A stretch of 64,000 nt of DNA from Rhodococcus yunnanensis NBRC 103083. GTDB taxonomy: Bacteria; Actinomycetota; Actinomycetes; Mycobacteriales; Mycobacteriaceae. The position numbers were made by a program, and so were the translations under genes. The stretch is taken from positions 186,001 through 250,000 of the forward strand of contig NZ_BCXH01000002.1 in assembly GCF_001895005.1 (NCBI RefSeq), read 5' to 3'. Under the pieces are notes generated by a model. It was not told the origin of the DNA, ran no database searches, and saw only the letters and a list, made by a program, of their open reading frames with translations. Shown here piece after piece: positions 45,347 to 55,226 of this stretch. Within the stretch, counting starts at the first letter, position 1, and every line of letters starts with the position of its first letter.

Positions 45347-45988
45347 CTACAGAAGCCGCGCTCCGGTCGCGTCCCTGACCTGCGCTTCGGACACGCCCGG
45401 CGCAGTCTCCACCAGCACGAGACCGTCGGCGGTGACGTCGAGAACCGCCATGTCGGTGATGATGCGCTGTACGCATCCCTTGCCGGTGAGAGGCAGGGTG
45501 CACTCGGCGAGAATCTTGGGTTCGCCCTTTTTCGAGACGTGTTCCATCATGACGATGACTCGCCTGGCGCCGTGCACGAGATCCATTGCGCCGCCCATAC
45601 CTTTGACCATGTGTCCGGGGATCATCCAGTTCGCGAGATCGCCATGTTGGCTGACCTGCATCGCACCGAGCACCGCGACGTCCACCTGACCGCCCCTGAT
45701 CATTCCGAACGACTGTGCGGAGTCGAAGTACGACGCACCGGGAAGGACGGTGATGGTCTCTTTCCCGGCATTGATGATCTCAGGATCGAGTTCTTCCTCG
45801 GTCGGGTACGGCCCGACGCCCAGGACTCCGTTCTCGGAGTGAAGGATGACCGTGATGTCGGTCGGTAGGTAGTTGGGGACGAGCGTCGGCATCCCGATTC
45901 CGAGATTGACGTATTCGCCGTCGTTCAGTTCCCGGGCTACGCGAGCGGCCATCTGCTCGCGGGTCAGTGTTGCGATCGTCTCGGTCAT
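45347..45988 (-). CDS. pcaJ: 3-oxoacid (3-oxoadipate) CoA-transferase subunit B
   Basis: This is the beta subunit of a succinyl-CoA:3-ketoacid CoA-transferase. The 213-residue product has the catalytic glutamate in [12 protein letters not shown], and [28 protein letters not shown], given as two parts, is family-typical. It overlaps the alpha-subunit gene as ATGA. With the adjacent IclR regulator and thiolase it most likely serves the beta-ketoadipate pathway (PcaIJ); acetoacetate transfer (ScoAB) is the alternative. Confidence 0.92.
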   Translation of the reverse strand: MTETIATLTREQMAARVARELNDGEYVNLGIGMPTLVPNYLPTDITVILHSENGVLGVGPYPTEEELDPEIINAGKETITVLPGASYFDSAQSFGMIRGGQVDVAVLGAMQVSQHGDLANWMIPGHMVKGMGGAMDLVHGARRVIVMMEHVSKKGEPKILAECTLPLTGKGCVQRIITDMAVLDVTADGLVLVETAPGVSEAQVRDATGARLL

Positions 45989-46734
45989 GCGCGCACCGTC
46001 CTCTGTTCGATTCCTACCGTGACCTTGCCGACGTGCACGACGCGCTGCACGTGGATGCCCGGTGTGTGAATGTCGTCGGGACCGATCTCACCCGGTTCGA
46101 CGAGGTGCTCGACCTGCGCGATGGTGATGCGACCCGACGCCGCAGCGGGCGGGTTGAAGTTGCGCGCGCTGGCGTGGAAGACGAGGTTTCCGTGGCGGTC
46201 GCCCTTCCAGGCATGGACAAGCGCGTAGTCCGCAACGATCCCGCGTTCCATCACATAGGTGACGCCGTCGAACAGGCGCGTTTCCTTCGGCGGGCTCGCG
46301 ACCGCGATGCCCCCTGACCCGTCGTAACGCAACGGCAGCCCGCCGTCGGCAACCTGGGTGCCGACGCCTGCCGGGGTGAAGAACGCCGGTATCCCCGCGC
46401 CGCCTGCTCGCAGCCGTTCGGCGAGCGTGCCCTGCGGCGTCAGCTCCACTTCGAGTTCACCGGACAGGTACTGCCGGGCGAACTCCTTGTTGGACCCGAC
46501 GTACGAGCTGATGGTGCGCCTGATCCGGTGCTGCTCGAGCAGCACGCCGAGGCCGAAACCATCGGTACCGCAGTTGTTGCTGATGATCTCGAGATCCTTG
46601 GCACCTTGGTTCAGCACCGCATCGATCAGTACTTCGGGAACGCCGACGAGACCGAAGCCTCCGACAGCGAGGGACACGCCGTCCGGCAGATCGGCCACGG
46701 CGTGCGCGGCGCTTGCTACCACTTTGTCCATCAT
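45985..46734 (-). CDS. pcaI: 3-oxoacid (3-oxoadipate) CoA-transferase subunit A
   Basis: This is the alpha subunit of the CoA-transferase, about 250 residues. It contains the oxyanion-hole [13 protein letters not shown] near the N-terminus, [13 protein letters not shown] and [36 protein letters not shown] (in several conserved blocks). I start at the first ATG of the ATG-ATG-GAC pair, since homologs begin MDKVV; earlier in-frame TTG/ATG codons (46752, 46746) lack ribosome sites. It diverges from pcaR across a gap with paired operators. Confidence 0.9.
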   Translation of the reverse strand: MMDKVVASAAHAVADLPDGVSLAVGGFGLVGVPEVLIDAVLNQGAKDLEIISNNCGTDGFGLGVLLEQHRIRRTISSYVGSNKEFARQYLSGELEVELTPQGTLAERLRAGGAGIPAFFTPAGVGTQVADGGLPLRYDGSGGIAVASPPKETRLFDGVTYVMERGIVADYALVHAWKGDRHGNLVFHASARNFNPPAAASGRITIAQVEHLVEPGEIGPDDIHTPGIHVQRVVHVGKVTVGIEQRTVRA

Positions 46735-46775
46735 GCACACGACCATACCCAATTTCGTACGTCATGTGAACACTT

Positions 46776-46852
46776 CGCCGCTGTGCGAACATTCTCCCTC
46801 GAATCGTTGCCCCGATCCCCACCTGCGACCTAAGATGGTTCGCATAGCGGCC
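46776..46852. promoter_or_regulatory. Paired IclR-type operator between pcaI and pcaR
   Basis: The 15-mer GTTCGCAYAGCGGCS occurs twice in opposite orientation: on the plus strand at 46838-46852 and on the minus strand at 46776-46790. A related box, GTTCGTTATGTGGAC, is on the minus strand at 46858-46872. Their form resembles known PcaU/PobR-type boxes. They probably bind the IclR protein encoded at 46911 and set both promoters. Confidence 0.7.
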
Positions 46853-46910
46853 GATCGTCCACATAACGAACACAGCCCCTGCCGAACAACCGGGAGGAAC
46901 CGAAGAACCC

Positions 46911-47726
46911 ATGACCGAACCGCACGGCCCATCCCCCGACTACGTCCAGTCCCTCGCCCGAGGACTCGCGGTGATCCGCGTGTTCGACGCGCAACACCCA
47001 CGCAGAACGCTGTCCGACGTCGCGAAGTCGACCGATCTGACTCGTGCGACCGCCCGCAGATTCCTACTCACTCTCGTCGAGTTGGGGTACGTCCGTAGCG
47101 ACGGCTCTCTCTTCTGGCTGACGCCCAAGGTTCTCGAACTCGGGTACAGCTATCTGTCGAGCCTGTCGCTCCCCGACGTCGCAGGTCCGCATCTGGAGGC
47201 ATTGGCCGCACAGATTCACGAGTCGTCGTCGGTGTCGATTCTGGACGGCGACGACGTCGTGTACGTCGCCCGTGTTCCGGTCAGCAGAATCATGACGGTC
47301 GCGATCACGATCGGCACCAGATTTCCCGCCTTCGCGACCTCGATGGGCCGAGTCCTGTTGGCAGGATTGCCCTCCGACCAACTCGACGACTACCTGTCGC
47401 GGGTTCGCCTCACACCGCTGACCGGCAGAACGATCACCGACGCGTCCGCGCTGCGCGACGAACTCATCGAGGTGAGCGCTCAGGGCTACTGCCTGGTGGA
47501 TCAGGAACTCGAGGAAGGTCTCCGGTCGATCGCCGCGCCGATTCGCGACAGTGCAGGCGCCGTCGTCGCGGCCGCGAACGTGTCCACCCAAGCCGCACGG
47601 CATTCCGCCGACGCGGTACGCGAACATCTCCTGCCCGCACTCCTACACGCCGCTGCTTCCATCGAGACCGACATGTACCGCGTTCACTCACAATCAACCG
47701 ATCACAGAGGAAATCTTCATGCCTGA
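46911..47726 (+). CDS. pcaR: IclR family regulator of the beta-ketoadipate pathway (PcaR-like)
   Basis: The 271-residue product has an N-terminal winged helix (SLARGLAVIRVFDAQHPRRT and the recognition part LTRATARRFLLTLVELGYV) and an IclR effector domain ending ANVSTQAARHSADAVREHLLP, split in two blocks. PcaR proteins bind beta-ketoadipate. The ATG is preceded by GGGAGGAA. The gene lies between pcaIJ (divergent) and the thiolase, whose start it overlaps by eight bases. Confidence 0.92.
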   Translation: MTEPHGPSPDYVQSLARGLAVIRVFDAQHPRRTLSDVAKSTDLTRATARRFLLTLVELGYVRSDGSLFWLTPKVLELGYSYLSSLSLPDVAGPHLEALAAQIHESSSVSILDGDDVVYVARVPVSRIMTVAITIGTRFPAFATSMGRVLLAGLPSDQLDDYLSRVRLTPLTGRTITDASALRDELIEVSAQGYCLVDQELEEGLRSIAAPIRDSAGAVVAAANVSTQAARHSADAVREHLLPALLHAAASIETDMYRVHSQSTDHRGNLHA

Positions 47727-48930
47727 CGCCGTCATCTGCGAACCGCTTCGCACCCCCGTCGGACGCTTCGGCGGCGTCTTTCGTGACATCACGCCCGAGG
47801 CTCTCGCCGCAACCGTCATCCGCGAACTCGTCGCACGCACCGGGATGACCGGCTCCGACATCGACGACGTGATTCTGGGCCAGGCGTCGCCGAACGGTGA
47901 TGCACCCGCGATCGGTCGGGTGGCCGCACTCGATGCCGGGCTCGGTGTCGAGGTCCCCGGCCAGCAGGTCGACCGCAGGTGCGGATCCGGGCTGCAAGCG
48001 GTGCTGCAGGCGGTGCTGCAGGTGCAGTCCGGCGGCAGCGATCTGGTGCTCGCAGGCGGGGTCGAAAGCATGAGCCAGGCCGAGTTCTACGCAACCGGGA
48101 TGCGGTGGGGCGTCAAAGCCGAGGCCGTCGCACTGTCCGACAGGCTCGCACGCGCGCGAGTCACCGCGGGCGGCAAGAACTTTCCGGTCCCCGGAGGGAT
48201 GATCGAGACGGCCGAGAACCTGCGGGAGGAGTTCGGGATCAGCCGTGAGGATCAGGACAGCCTGGCCGTGCTGTCGCATCAGCGCGCCGTTGCCGCCCAG
48301 AAGAACGGCGTCTTCGCCGAAGAGATCGTCGCGGTCGAAGTACCGCAGCGCAGGTCCGACCCGCTGATCGTCGACACCGACGAGCATCCCCGCGCCGACA
48401 CCACTGTCGAAACCCTGTCGAAGTTGCGTGCGATCCGCGGCGCGATCGACCCTGACTCGACCGTCACCGCAGGCAACGCGAGTGGGCAGAACGACGGCGC
48501 GGCCTTGGCGATCGTCACGACTCCCGAGAAGGCGGCTGCGCTGGGACTGCGTCCGCTGGCGCGGTTGGTGAGCTGGGCCGTCGCAGGTGTGCCGCCGCGA
48601 ACGATGGGCATCGGACCGGTCCCCGCCAGCGAGAAGGCACTGGGGCGCGCCGGGTTGAGCCTGGCCGACATGGGCGTCATCGAACTCAACGAGGCATTCG
48701 CAGCACAGACGTTGGCGGTTCTGCGGACGTGGGGCGTGGAACCGGACGACACGCGCCTGAACCCGAACGGATCGGGCATCTCGCTCGGACACCCCGTCGG
48801 TGCGACCGGCGGCCGGATCTTGGCAACGCTTCTCCGCGAGATGCAGCGACGCGAGACGCGCTACGGTCTCGAGACCATGTGCATCGGAGGCGGGCAGGGA
48901 CTGGCGGCGGTCTTCGAACGACTCGCCTAG
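47719..48930 (+). CDS. pcaF: Beta-ketoadipyl-CoA thiolase / acetyl-CoA acetyltransferase
   Basis: Thiolase that cleaves 3-oxoadipyl-CoA to succinyl-CoA and acetyl-CoA, the last pathway step. The 403-residue product has the nucleophilic Cys in DRRCGSGLQAV (near residue 90), ELNEAFAAQTLAV, NPNGSGISLGHPVGATGGRI (two motifs) and the C-terminal acid/base Cys in CIGGGQGLAAVFE. ATG 47719 lies inside the end of pcaR with GAGGAAAT upstream; the longer open frame is not needed. The genes for the earlier protocatechuate steps (pcaHGBL) are not next to it. Confidence 0.93.
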   Translation: MPDAVICEPLRTPVGRFGGVFRDITPEALAATVIRELVARTGMTGSDIDDVILGQASPNGDAPAIGRVAALDAGLGVEVPGQQVDRRCGSGLQAVLQAVLQVQSGGSDLVLAGGVESMSQAEFYATGMRWGVKAEAVALSDRLARARVTAGGKNFPVPGGMIETAENLREEFGISREDQDSLAVLSHQRAVAAQKNGVFAEEIVAVEVPQRRSDPLIVDTDEHPRADTTVETLSKLRAIRGAIDPDSTVTAGNASGQNDGAALAIVTTPEKAAALGLRPLARLVSWAVAGVPPRTMGIGPVPASEKALGRAGLSLADMGVIELNEAFAAQTLAVLRTWGVEPDDTRLNPNGSGISLGHPVGATGGRILATLLREMQRRETRYGLETMCIGGGQGLAAVFERLA

Positions 48931-49214
48931 CTCTTCGCTCTGTCGACGTGACCGAGGTCGCGCTCCGGCGCGACTCGGTCACGCACCAGCTGCTTCAACG
49001 TGGTGATCTCCGGAAATCCGTTGCGCTCCTTACGGTCCCAGACCAGGTTGCCGTCGACTTCGACGCGAAATATTCCGCCGGTCCCGGGAATCAGCGCCAC
49101 TTCACCGAGTTCGCGCCCGAAGGTGTTCAGTAGCTCCTGCGCCATCCACCCTGCGCGCAGCAACCATTGGCATTGTGTGCAGTACTCGATGGTCACTCTG
49201 TTGAGGGCGGTCAT
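48927..49214 (-). CDS. SelT/SelW/SelH-family thioredoxin-like protein
   Basis: The 95-residue Rdx protein has the N-terminal redox motif CTQC (cysteines where eukaryotic homologs have selenocysteine) in VTIEYCTQCQWLLRAGWMAQ and the conserved GTGGIFRVEVDG and WDRKERNGFPE. Function in bacteria is not established; a thiol redox role is assumed. Its stop overlaps the convergent thiolase stop by three bases (CTAG). Confidence 0.88.
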   Translation of the reverse strand: MTALNRVTIEYCTQCQWLLRAGWMAQELLNTFGRELGEVALIPGTGGIFRVEVDGNLVWDRKERNGFPEITTLKQLVRDRVAPERDLGHVDRAKS

Positions 49215-49315
49215 AGCCGTTCATCCTGCCCGTGTCCGGGCCGCACCGCGATGTCGATGCCACCGGCGGTGACCTACGCCATAGCGCGCGGCTCGGGGCG
49301 AGAGTGAGCACGCAC

Positions 49316-49355
49316 GAAAAGGCCCGGTCATCGAAAGCGATGACCGGGCCTTTTC
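49316..49355. terminator. Strong intrinsic terminator after clpX
   Basis: A perfect stem of about 18 bases (arm GAAAAGGCCCGGTCATCG) has an AAAG loop and ends in TTTT on either strand. It lies 12 bases after the clpX stop on the minus strand and could also stop transcripts from the left. Confidence 0.92.
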
Positions 49356-49366
49356 GTGGTTGTCGA

Positions 49367-50647
49367 CTACGCCGACTTGTCGCGGCGTTCCGGCCGCTCG
49401 GGCTTGCGCGGCACGATGGTCGGGAGCACATTGTCGTTGACGGTTTCCGAGGTCACGACGACCTTGGCCACGTCGTCTCGACTCGGAATGTCGAACATCA
49501 CCGGGTTGAGCACCTCTTCGAGGATCGCGCGCAGACCACGAGCACCGGTTCCCCGCAGAATGGCCTGGTCGGCGATCGCTTCGAGGGCGTCCTTGGTGAA
49601 CTCGAGCTCGACGTTGTCCATCTCGAACAAGCGGCTGTACTGCTTGACCAGAGCGTTCTTCGGCTCGGACAGGATCGTCACGAGCGATTCCTTGTCCAAA
49701 TTGGTCACCGAAGCGACGACGGGAAGCCGGCCGATGAACTCGGGGATCAGACCGAACTTGATCAGATCCTCGGGCATGACCTCGGCGAAGTGATCCTGGG
49801 TGTCGATCTCGGCCTTCGACCGAACCTCGGCACCGAAACCGAGACCACGCTTGCCGATGCGGTCCGACACGATCTTCTCGAGACCGGCGAAGGCACCGGC
49901 GACGATGAAGAGCACGTTGGTCGTGTCGATCTGGATGAATTCCTGATGCGGGTGCTTGCGTCCACCCTGCGGCGGCACACTCGCCTGAGTACCTTCGAGA
50001 ATCTTCAGCAGTGCCTGCTGAACGCCCTCGCCGGACACATCACGCGTGATCGACGGGTTCTCGCTCTTACGGGCGATCTTGTCGACCTCGTCGATGTAGA
50101 TGATTCCCGTTTCGGCGCGCTTGACGTCGTAGTCCGCAGCCTGGATCAGCTTCAGCAAGATGTTCTCGACGTCCTCGCCGACGTAACCCGCCTCGGTCAA
50201 CGCGGTTGCGTCGGCGATGGCGAACGGAACGTTCAGCATCTTCGCGAGCGTCTGCGCCAGATACGTCTTTCCGCACCCGGTCGGGCCGAGCATCAGAATG
50301 TTGGACTTGGCCAACTCGACAGTCTCACCGCGAGCATCGCGCGCCTTGTCGCCTGCCTGAATGCGCTTGTAGTGGTTGTAGACGGCAACGGCCAGAGTGC
50401 GCTTGGCGGTGTCCTGGCCGATCACGTAGTTCTCGAGGAAGTCTCGAATCTCGGAAGGCTTCGGCAGGTCGTCGAGCTTGACCTCGCTCGACTCCGCGAG
50501 CTCCTCCTCGATGATCTCGTTGCACAGGTCGATGCACTCATCGCAGATGTACACACCGGGCCCTGCAATGAGCTTCTTCACCTGCTTCTGGCTCTTACCG
50601 CAGAAAGAGCATTTCAGCAGATCGCCACCGTCACCGATGCGTGCCAT
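49367..50647 (-). CDS. clpX: ATP-dependent Clp protease ATP-binding subunit ClpX
   Basis: This AAA+ unfoldase feeds substrates to ClpP. The 426-residue product has the N-terminal C4 zinc finger ([11 protein letters not shown] and CDECIDLC), Walker A GPTGCGKT, Walker [11 protein letters not shown], the pore loop GYVGED and the ClpP-binding IGF-type loop region. ATG start. It is separated from clpP2 by 324 bases holding a terminator, so it has its own promoter. Confidence 0.98.
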   Translation of the reverse strand: MARIGDGGDLLKCSFCGKSQKQVKKLIAGPGVYICDECIDLCNEIIEEELAESSEVKLDDLPKPSEIRDFLENYVIGQDTAKRTLAVAVYNHYKRIQAGDKARDARGETVELAKSNILMLGPTGCGKTYLAQTLAKMLNVPFAIADATALTEAGYVGEDVENILLKLIQAADYDVKRAETGIIYIDEVDKIARKSENPSITRDVSGEGVQQALLKILEGTQASVPPQGGRKHPHQEFIQIDTTNVLFIVAGAFAGLEKIVSDRIGKRGLGFGAEVRSKAEIDTQDHFAEVMPEDLIKFGLIPEFIGRLPVVASVTNLDKESLVTILSEPKNALVKQYSRLFEMDNVELEFTKDALEAIADQAILRGTGARGLRAILEEVLNPVMFDIPSRDDVAKVVVTSETVNDNVLPTIVPRKPERPERRDKSA

Positions 50648-50906
50648 TGTCGAGGTTCCTACTTCCTTGTCCGCGTCCGACCGACGAACATCCCTGCGGA
50701 TGTCCCTCTGCCCAGTGCAACTTCTCGGTCCAGAGTCTTCGAGCCCTCATGCGACCGTACCCGCGTTCACCGAACATGGGTGAGTTGTTTCCGGTGATTC
50801 GCCGCCCGAATTATTCGATGTTCGAATCCGAGCGGTTTCACATCGACCAAGTGCCATACCGACAATCGATTCGCCACCGCCGAAGCGTTACGAATCGCTC
50901 TTCACC
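50648..50906. other. clpX upstream region
   Basis: Together with the adjacent hairpin this is a gap of over 300 bases without a gene. It contains AT-richer DNA around 50805-50830 (GAATTATTCGATGTTCGAAT) that may hold the clpX promoter. No ClgR or heat-shock operator could be recognised with confidence. Confidence 0.45.
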
Positions 50907-50938
50907 GTGTCGGGCGAGCCGTGGGACTCGCCCGACAC
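50907..50938. terminator. Hairpin downstream of clpP2
   Basis: A perfect 12-base stem (GTGTCGGGCGAG, 50907-50918 with 50927-50938) has an eight-base loop, 33 bases after the clpP2 stop on the minus strand. It would end the clpP1P2 transcript before clpX. Confidence 0.8.
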
Positions 50939-50971
50939 CGGGAACGGTCCTGCGAAGATACCCGTTGGGGA

Positions 50972-51613
50972 CTACTTCTGTGCCGACAACTTCCGGTACT
51001 CGAACACCGTGTCGATGATCCCGTAGTCCTTGGCCTGCTCGGCCGTCAGGATCTTGTCGCGGTCGGTGTCCTTGCGGATGACATCGGGGTCCTTGCCCGT
51101 GTGACGCCCGAGCGTGGTCTCCATGAGGCGACGCATGCGCTCGATTTCCGCTGCCTGAATCTCCAGGTCGGAGACCTGCCCTTGGATTCCACCGCTCGCG
51201 GGCTGATGAATCAGCACACGGGCGTTGGGGAGGGCGGCACGCTTACCCGGTGTTCCGGCGGCGAGCAGCACAGCAGCGGCAGACGCTGCTTGCCCGAGGC
51301 AGACGGTCGCCACATCTGCGCGGACGTACTGCATCGTGTCGTAGATCGCCATCAACGAGGTGAACGATCCACCGGGTGAGTTGATGTACATCGTGATGTC
51401 GCGGTCGGGGTCGAGGCCCTCGAGCACGAGCAGCTGCGCCATGACGTCGTTCGCCGACGCGTCGTCGACCTGAACGCCGAGGAAGATGATGCGCTCCTCG
51501 AAGAGCTTGTTGTACGGATTCGACTCCTTCACTCCGTAGCTGGAGTGCTCGACGAAGGAAGGCAGGATGTACCGCGAAGACGGCATCTGGTTGGGGTCGA
51601 ACAGGTTTGTCAT
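50972..51613 (-). CDS. clpP2: ATP-dependent Clp protease proteolytic subunit ClpP2
   Basis: The 213-residue serine protease subunit has the catalytic Ser in [15 protein letters not shown], the His in LIHQPASGG and Asp in the [13 protein letters not shown]-preceding handle region. In Mycobacteriales ClpP1 and ClpP2 form a mixed 14-mer that works with ClpX and ClpC1. ATG start with TTGGAGAAA upstream. It follows clpP1 by 48 bases. Confidence 0.97.
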   Translation of the reverse strand: MTNLFDPNQMPSSRYILPSFVEHSSYGVKESNPYNKLFEERIIFLGVQVDDASANDVMAQLLVLEGLDPDRDITMYINSPGGSFTSLMAIYDTMQYVRADVATVCLGQAASAAAVLLAAGTPGKRAALPNARVLIHQPASGGIQGQVSDLEIQAAEIERMRRLMETTLGRHTGKDPDVIRKDTDRDKILTAEQAKDYGIIDTVFEYRKLSAQK

Positions 51614-51661
51614 CGTTTCTCCAAGATGTGGGTGATCGAGGGTCCTCTGGTACCGGGCGAT

Positions 51662-52312
51662 CTACTCGCCGATCCCACCCGCCTGCGCAGCGCGCGAGAC
51701 GACGTGATCGACGAAGCCGTATTCCTTCGCAGCGGCCGCGGTGAACCAGCGGTCGCGGTCGGAGTCCTCGGTGATCTGCTCGACGGTCTGACCGGTGTGC
51801 AGTGCGATGAGCTCGGCCATCTCACGCTTGGTGTGTGCGAACTGCTCGGCCATGATGGCGATGTCGCTTGCGCTACCGCCGATTCCTGCCGACGGCTGGT
51901 GCATCATGATGCGTGCGTGCGGGAGCGCGTAACGCTTGCCCTTGGCTCCTGCCGAGAGCAGGAACTGCCCCATGGACGCGGCAAGCCCCATTCCGTAGGT
52001 TGCGACGTCGCACTCGGCAAATTCCATCGTGTCGAAGATGGCCATTCCCGCGGTGACCGAGCCACCGGGCGAGTTGATGTAGAGCGCGATGTCGCGAGTG
52101 GGATCTTCGGCGGAAAGAAGAAGAATCTGTGCGCACAACTTGTTGGCGATGTCATCGTCGACCTGAGTACCGAGGAAGATGATTCGCTCGCGAAGCAGAC
52201 GCTCGTACACGGAGTCGCTGAGATTCAGACCAGAGGAGGCCGAAGTCATGACGGGACTCTGCTGGTGCGAAGCCGCCGGATTCTGAACAGTCACGGTACC
52301 TGCCTTTTCCAT
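51662..52312 (-). CDS. clpP1: ATP-dependent Clp protease proteolytic subunit ClpP1
   Basis: The partner subunit of ClpP2. The catalytic Ser lies in [15 protein letters not shown] and the His in [26 protein letters not shown] is conserved. The start is uncertain: ATG 52312 ([10 protein letters not shown], 216 residues) has a weak GGA 12 bases upstream, GTG 52339 lacks a ribosome site, and an ATG at 52249 ([19 protein letters not shown]) also fits family N-termini, which are processed. A hairpin separates it from tig. Confidence 0.95.
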   Translation of the reverse strand: MEKAGTVTVQNPAASHQQSPVMTSASSGLNLSDSVYERLLRERIIFLGTQVDDDIANKLCAQILLLSAEDPTRDIALYINSPGGSVTAGMAIFDTMEFAECDVATYGMGLAASMGQFLLSAGAKGKRYALPHARIMMHQPSAGIGGSASDIAIMAEQFAHTKREMAELIALHTGQTVEQITEDSDRDRWFTAAAAKEYGFVDHVVSRAAQAGGIGE

Positions 52313-52347
52313 ACGATCGTTGGTTCCTGATACAGACACTAACGAAA

Positions 52348-52379
52348 GACGGCGGCCCCGGAGTCCCGGAACCGCCGTC
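52348..52379. terminator. Hairpin between tig and clpP1
   Basis: GACGGCGG (52348-52355) pairs with CCGCCGTC (52372-52379) with further inner CCGG pairing. It starts 14 bases after the tig stop on the minus strand and ends shortly before clpP1, so it may terminate tig transcripts or attenuate entry into clpP1P2. Confidence 0.7.
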
Positions 52380-52393
52380 GTTCGCTGTCAGCG

Positions 52394-53770
52394 TTACTTC
52401 TCTTGTTCACCCTCGGCAGAATCGCCTGCTGCAGGCTCTTCTGCTTCTGCGGGGCTACCGAAAAGCTCGGAAGTGTCGATGTCCGCGCCTGCGGTGTCGG
52501 TGACCTTGACGCGGTCGACTACGGAGGCGAGGGCCTTGCCACGACGCACGTCGGCGAAGACGGCACCGAGCTGGTTGGCCTGCTGAACCTGCTGGATGAA
52601 CTCCTCCGGCGAGATGCCGTAGCGCTGCGCCTGGAAGATGATCCGCTCGGTCAGTTCGTCCTGGCCGACCTGGGTTCCCTCGGCCTCGGCGATGGCGTCG
52701 AGGAGCAGCTGGGTACGCACCGACTTCTCGGCGCCTTCCTTGACGTCCTTGTCGAACTCTTCGCGGCTCGAACCCTGCGACTCGAGCAGCTCGGCGAGCT
52801 TGGCTTCGTCGTGATCGAGACCGTGGATGGCCTCGTGGACCTGAGAGTCGACCTCCGCCTTGACGACGGCCTCGGGGGCCGGGATGTCGAGGGTCTCGAG
52901 AAGCGTTTCGAGGACCTTGTCGCGAATCTGGCCTGCCTGCTCGACCTTCTTGACTCGCTCGACGCGTGTCTTCAGATCGGCGAGCAGCTCGTCGATGGTG
53001 TCGAACTCGCTGGCGAGCTGCGCGAACTCGTCGTCGGCCTCGGGAAGCTCGCGCTCCTTGACCGAGACGACCTTGACGGTGACGACAGCTTCCTTGCCTG
53101 CGTGCTCACCTGCAACCAGTGTCGAGGTGAAGTCCTTCGACTCGTCGACGGAGACTCCGACGATCGCGTCGTCGAGTCCCTCGATGAGCTGACCCGATCC
53201 GACCTCGTGCGAGAGGCCGGTGGCCGACGCCTCTTCGACGGTCTCGCCGTCGACCGTGGCGGACAGGTCGATGGAGACGAAGTCACCTGTCTGCACCGGA
53301 CGGTCGGCGCCGGTGAGGGTGCCGAACCGCTGACGCAGCGACTGCAGCTGCTCGTCGACGGCCTCGTCGGTGATCTCCAACGGGTCGACCGTGACGCTGA
53401 TGGTCGAGTAGTCGGGAAGTGCGATCTCGGGGCGTATGTCGACCTCGGCGGTGAACGTGAGCTCGTCGCCGTCCTCGATCTTGGTGACCTCGATGTCCGG
53501 CTGGCCGATGACCTTGATCTGCTCGGTGGTCACAGCCTCGGAGTAGCGAGCCGGAAGTGCGTCGTTGACGACTTGCTCGAGCACGGCGCCGCGGCCGACA
53601 CGAGCTTCGAGAAGCTTGGCCGGTGCCTTACCCGGACGGAACCCGGGGAGGCGGATCTGCTGCGCGAGTGCCTTGTAGGCGCGGTCGAAATCAGGCTTGA
53701 GCTCCTCGAAGGGCACCTCAACGTTGATACGGACTCGCGTCGGGCTGAGCTGCTCGACGGTGCTCTTCAC
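52394..53770 (-). CDS. tig: Trigger factor (ribosome-associated chaperone/prolyl isomerase)
   Basis: Trigger factor binds nascent chains at the ribosome exit. The 458-residue product has the ribosome-binding domain with the signature [17 protein letters not shown], split in two around PGKAP, a central FKBP domain ([17 protein letters not shown]) and a helical C-terminal domain, ending in an acidic Ala/Glu tail. Start GTG with GAAGGAG 9 bases upstream. It precedes the clpP1P2 genes, a conserved order. Confidence 0.97.
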   Translation of the reverse strand: MKSTVEQLSPTRVRINVEVPFEELKPDFDRAYKALAQQIRLPGFRPGKAPAKLLEARVGRGAVLEQVVNDALPARYSEAVTTEQIKVIGQPDIEVTKIEDGDELTFTAEVDIRPEIALPDYSTISVTVDPLEITDEAVDEQLQSLRQRFGTLTGADRPVQTGDFVSIDLSATVDGETVEEASATGLSHEVGSGQLIEGLDDAIVGVSVDESKDFTSTLVAGEHAGKEAVVTVKVVSVKERELPEADDEFAQLASEFDTIDELLADLKTRVERVKKVEQAGQIRDKVLETLLETLDIPAPEAVVKAEVDSQVHEAIHGLDHDEAKLAELLESQGSSREEFDKDVKEGAEKSVRTQLLLDAIAEAEGTQVGQDELTERIIFQAQRYGISPEEFIQQVQQANQLGAVFADVRRGKALASVVDRVKVTDTAGADIDTSELFGSPAEAEEPAAGDSAEGEQEK

Positions 53771-53884
53771 GGGACATGCTCCTTCTGGTGGTCTTGCCTT
53801 GCTGTCTTCTCGTAGCTCACCGTTACTCGCAGCGAGCCGGTCGATGCCATACCGCTGGACCCGATTCGGGTCCAGCTCTTCTTG

Positions 53885-53958
53885 TCGGGGTGACAGGAAT
53901 TGAACCTGCGACCCTCCGCTCCCAAAGCGGATGCGCTACCAAGCTGCGCCACACCCCG
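53885..53958 (-). tRNA. tRNA-Pro (anticodon TGG)
   Basis: The 74-nt cloverleaf on the minus strand has acceptor CGGGGTG/CACCCCG, D-arm GCGC-AGCTTGGTA-GCGC, anticodon stem CCGCT-TTGGGAG-CGG with TGG, and T-arm GGTTCAATTCC. The discriminator is A and no CCA is encoded. It lies 115 bases upstream of tig. Confidence 0.95.
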
Positions 53959-54170
53959 TCGTACACCATTCCGTACCCGTGATCACGCTACAGGCACCCG
54001 TTCAACGTACAGGCACCATTGAACAGCAGACACCACCGGCACCCCACACAGGGCCACCGTTTCCGTCTCCGCAGACTCTACATCCAGGCGGTTTGTAATC
54101 TCGAAGCGAGGTTATGTAGAGTTTCGAAACGCAAGCGACGAACACGGCGATCCCGTGGAGTCGCTCGCAT

Positions 54171-54241
54171 GCCGATGTAGCTCAATGGTAGAGCCCCTGT
54201 CTTCCAAACAGGCTACGCGAGTTCGATTCTCGTCATCGGCT
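54171..54241 (+). tRNA. tRNA-Gly (anticodon TCC)
   Basis: The 71-nt cloverleaf has acceptor GCCGATG/CATCGGC, D-arm GCTC-AATGGTA-GAGC, anticodon loop CTTCCAA with TCC and T-arm GTTCGATTC. CCA is not encoded. Upstream at about 54070-54115 an inverted repeat (ACTCTACAT/ATGTAGAGT) surrounds a possible promoter with TATGTA as -10. A terminator follows immediately. Confidence 0.96.
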
Positions 54242-54250
54242 CAGAAGATC

Positions 54251-54284
54251 AGCCCGGTCCCGCACTGCGGGGCCGGGCTTTTTC
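54251..54284 (+). terminator. Intrinsic terminator of tRNA-Gly
   Basis: AGCCCGGTCCCGC pairs with GCGGGGCCGGGCT (one mismatch) around an ACT loop, followed by TTTTTC. It begins ten bases after the tRNA. Confidence 0.92.
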
Positions 54285-54325
54285 GTCGCCGAAGCCGCCC
54301 ACCCCTTCGTGGCAGTGGGGCTCGG

Positions 54326-55078
54326 TCAGATACGTATCCCGTCGTACAGAGCCAGGCCGACAGCCTGGTCGCCGACTATGTCGAGGGTCTCCAGCGGTCT
54401 CCTGCGCCACACCGTGAGCAGCAGATCCTGCGCGGATCCGCGCAGCGCGACGTCGCCTTTGCGATGTTCGTGCGAGACGACGACGGTGTCTCCGGTGAAA
54501 TCCAGGAACAATTCCATCCCGGTTCCGTCGTCGGTGTGCAGGTGGACGGTGCGTCCGGCCAGATCGGGCACACGATCGATCGGGACCCGCGTCAGGAACG
54601 CCTCTGCCCACTCGGCGATTCCATCAGCGGCGCCACCGGGGTCAGCGGGGTCCGGCTCGGGTCCGCCGCGTGCATGGACCGCGTCCTGTGCGTCGAAGCG
54701 GTGCACGGTCACCTCGTGAAGTTGCCGGCGAACCCAGTAGTCCGCGGTCCCGACCCCGGCCCACGTCGCCACCGCACGGTTCATCTCTACGCGGCGGTAC
54801 GCATCGAGCACGGCTTCGGCTGCCTCCCGGTAGTCATCGAGAACCCGCGGTCCTCGCTCCGGGCGTTCCACTGCAGCAATGACTTTCGCCATTCCGTCGT
54901 CCGCGGGCGAATCGAGCGCAGCACGTGCCATGCGATGGACGAACGTGACGTGCCTGACCAATTTCTCCACGGTCCAGTCGGGCATCGAGGGCACCGGAGT
55001 ACTCGCGTCGTCCAGCGTGAGAGATCCCATACGGCCACACTCGGCTGCCAGTAGTTCCAATTGCTGATCTGCGGTCAT
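54326..55078 (-). CDS. Maleylpyruvate isomerase-family mycothiol-dependent enzyme
   Basis: This DinB-like four-helix-bundle protein of 250 residues belongs to the family that uses mycothiol as cosubstrate or cofactor. The N-terminal helix pair contains WTVEKLVRHVTFVHRMA, with the metal-type His, and RRQLHEVTVHRFDAQDAV supplies the other His residues. A C-terminal sterol-carrier-like domain follows. ATG 55078 is the natural start; the longer frame overlaps the divergent gene. The substrate is unknown. Confidence 0.87.
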   Translation of the reverse strand: MTADQQLELLAAECGRMGSLTLDDASTPVPSMPDWTVEKLVRHVTFVHRMARAALDSPADDGMAKVIAAVERPERGPRVLDDYREAAEAVLDAYRRVEMNRAVATWAGVGTADYWVRRQLHEVTVHRFDAQDAVHARGGPEPDPADPGGAADGIAEWAEAFLTRVPIDRVPDLAGRTVHLHTDDGTGMELFLDFTGDTVVVSHEHRKGDVALRGSAQDLLLTVWRRRPLETLDIVGDQAVGLALYDGIRI

Positions 55079-55226
55079 AGTGGCCGATCCTGCCCGCACC
55101 GGGCCACATTCGCGGGACGATCGACCGCGTATCGTGAAAGTGTCCGTTTTGTCCGTGGGGGTAGGCGGTGTCGTGGACCCCCTGAAAGCACCCCCGCAAG
55201 GGGTCGACTCGGAAGGGGCACCCGAC

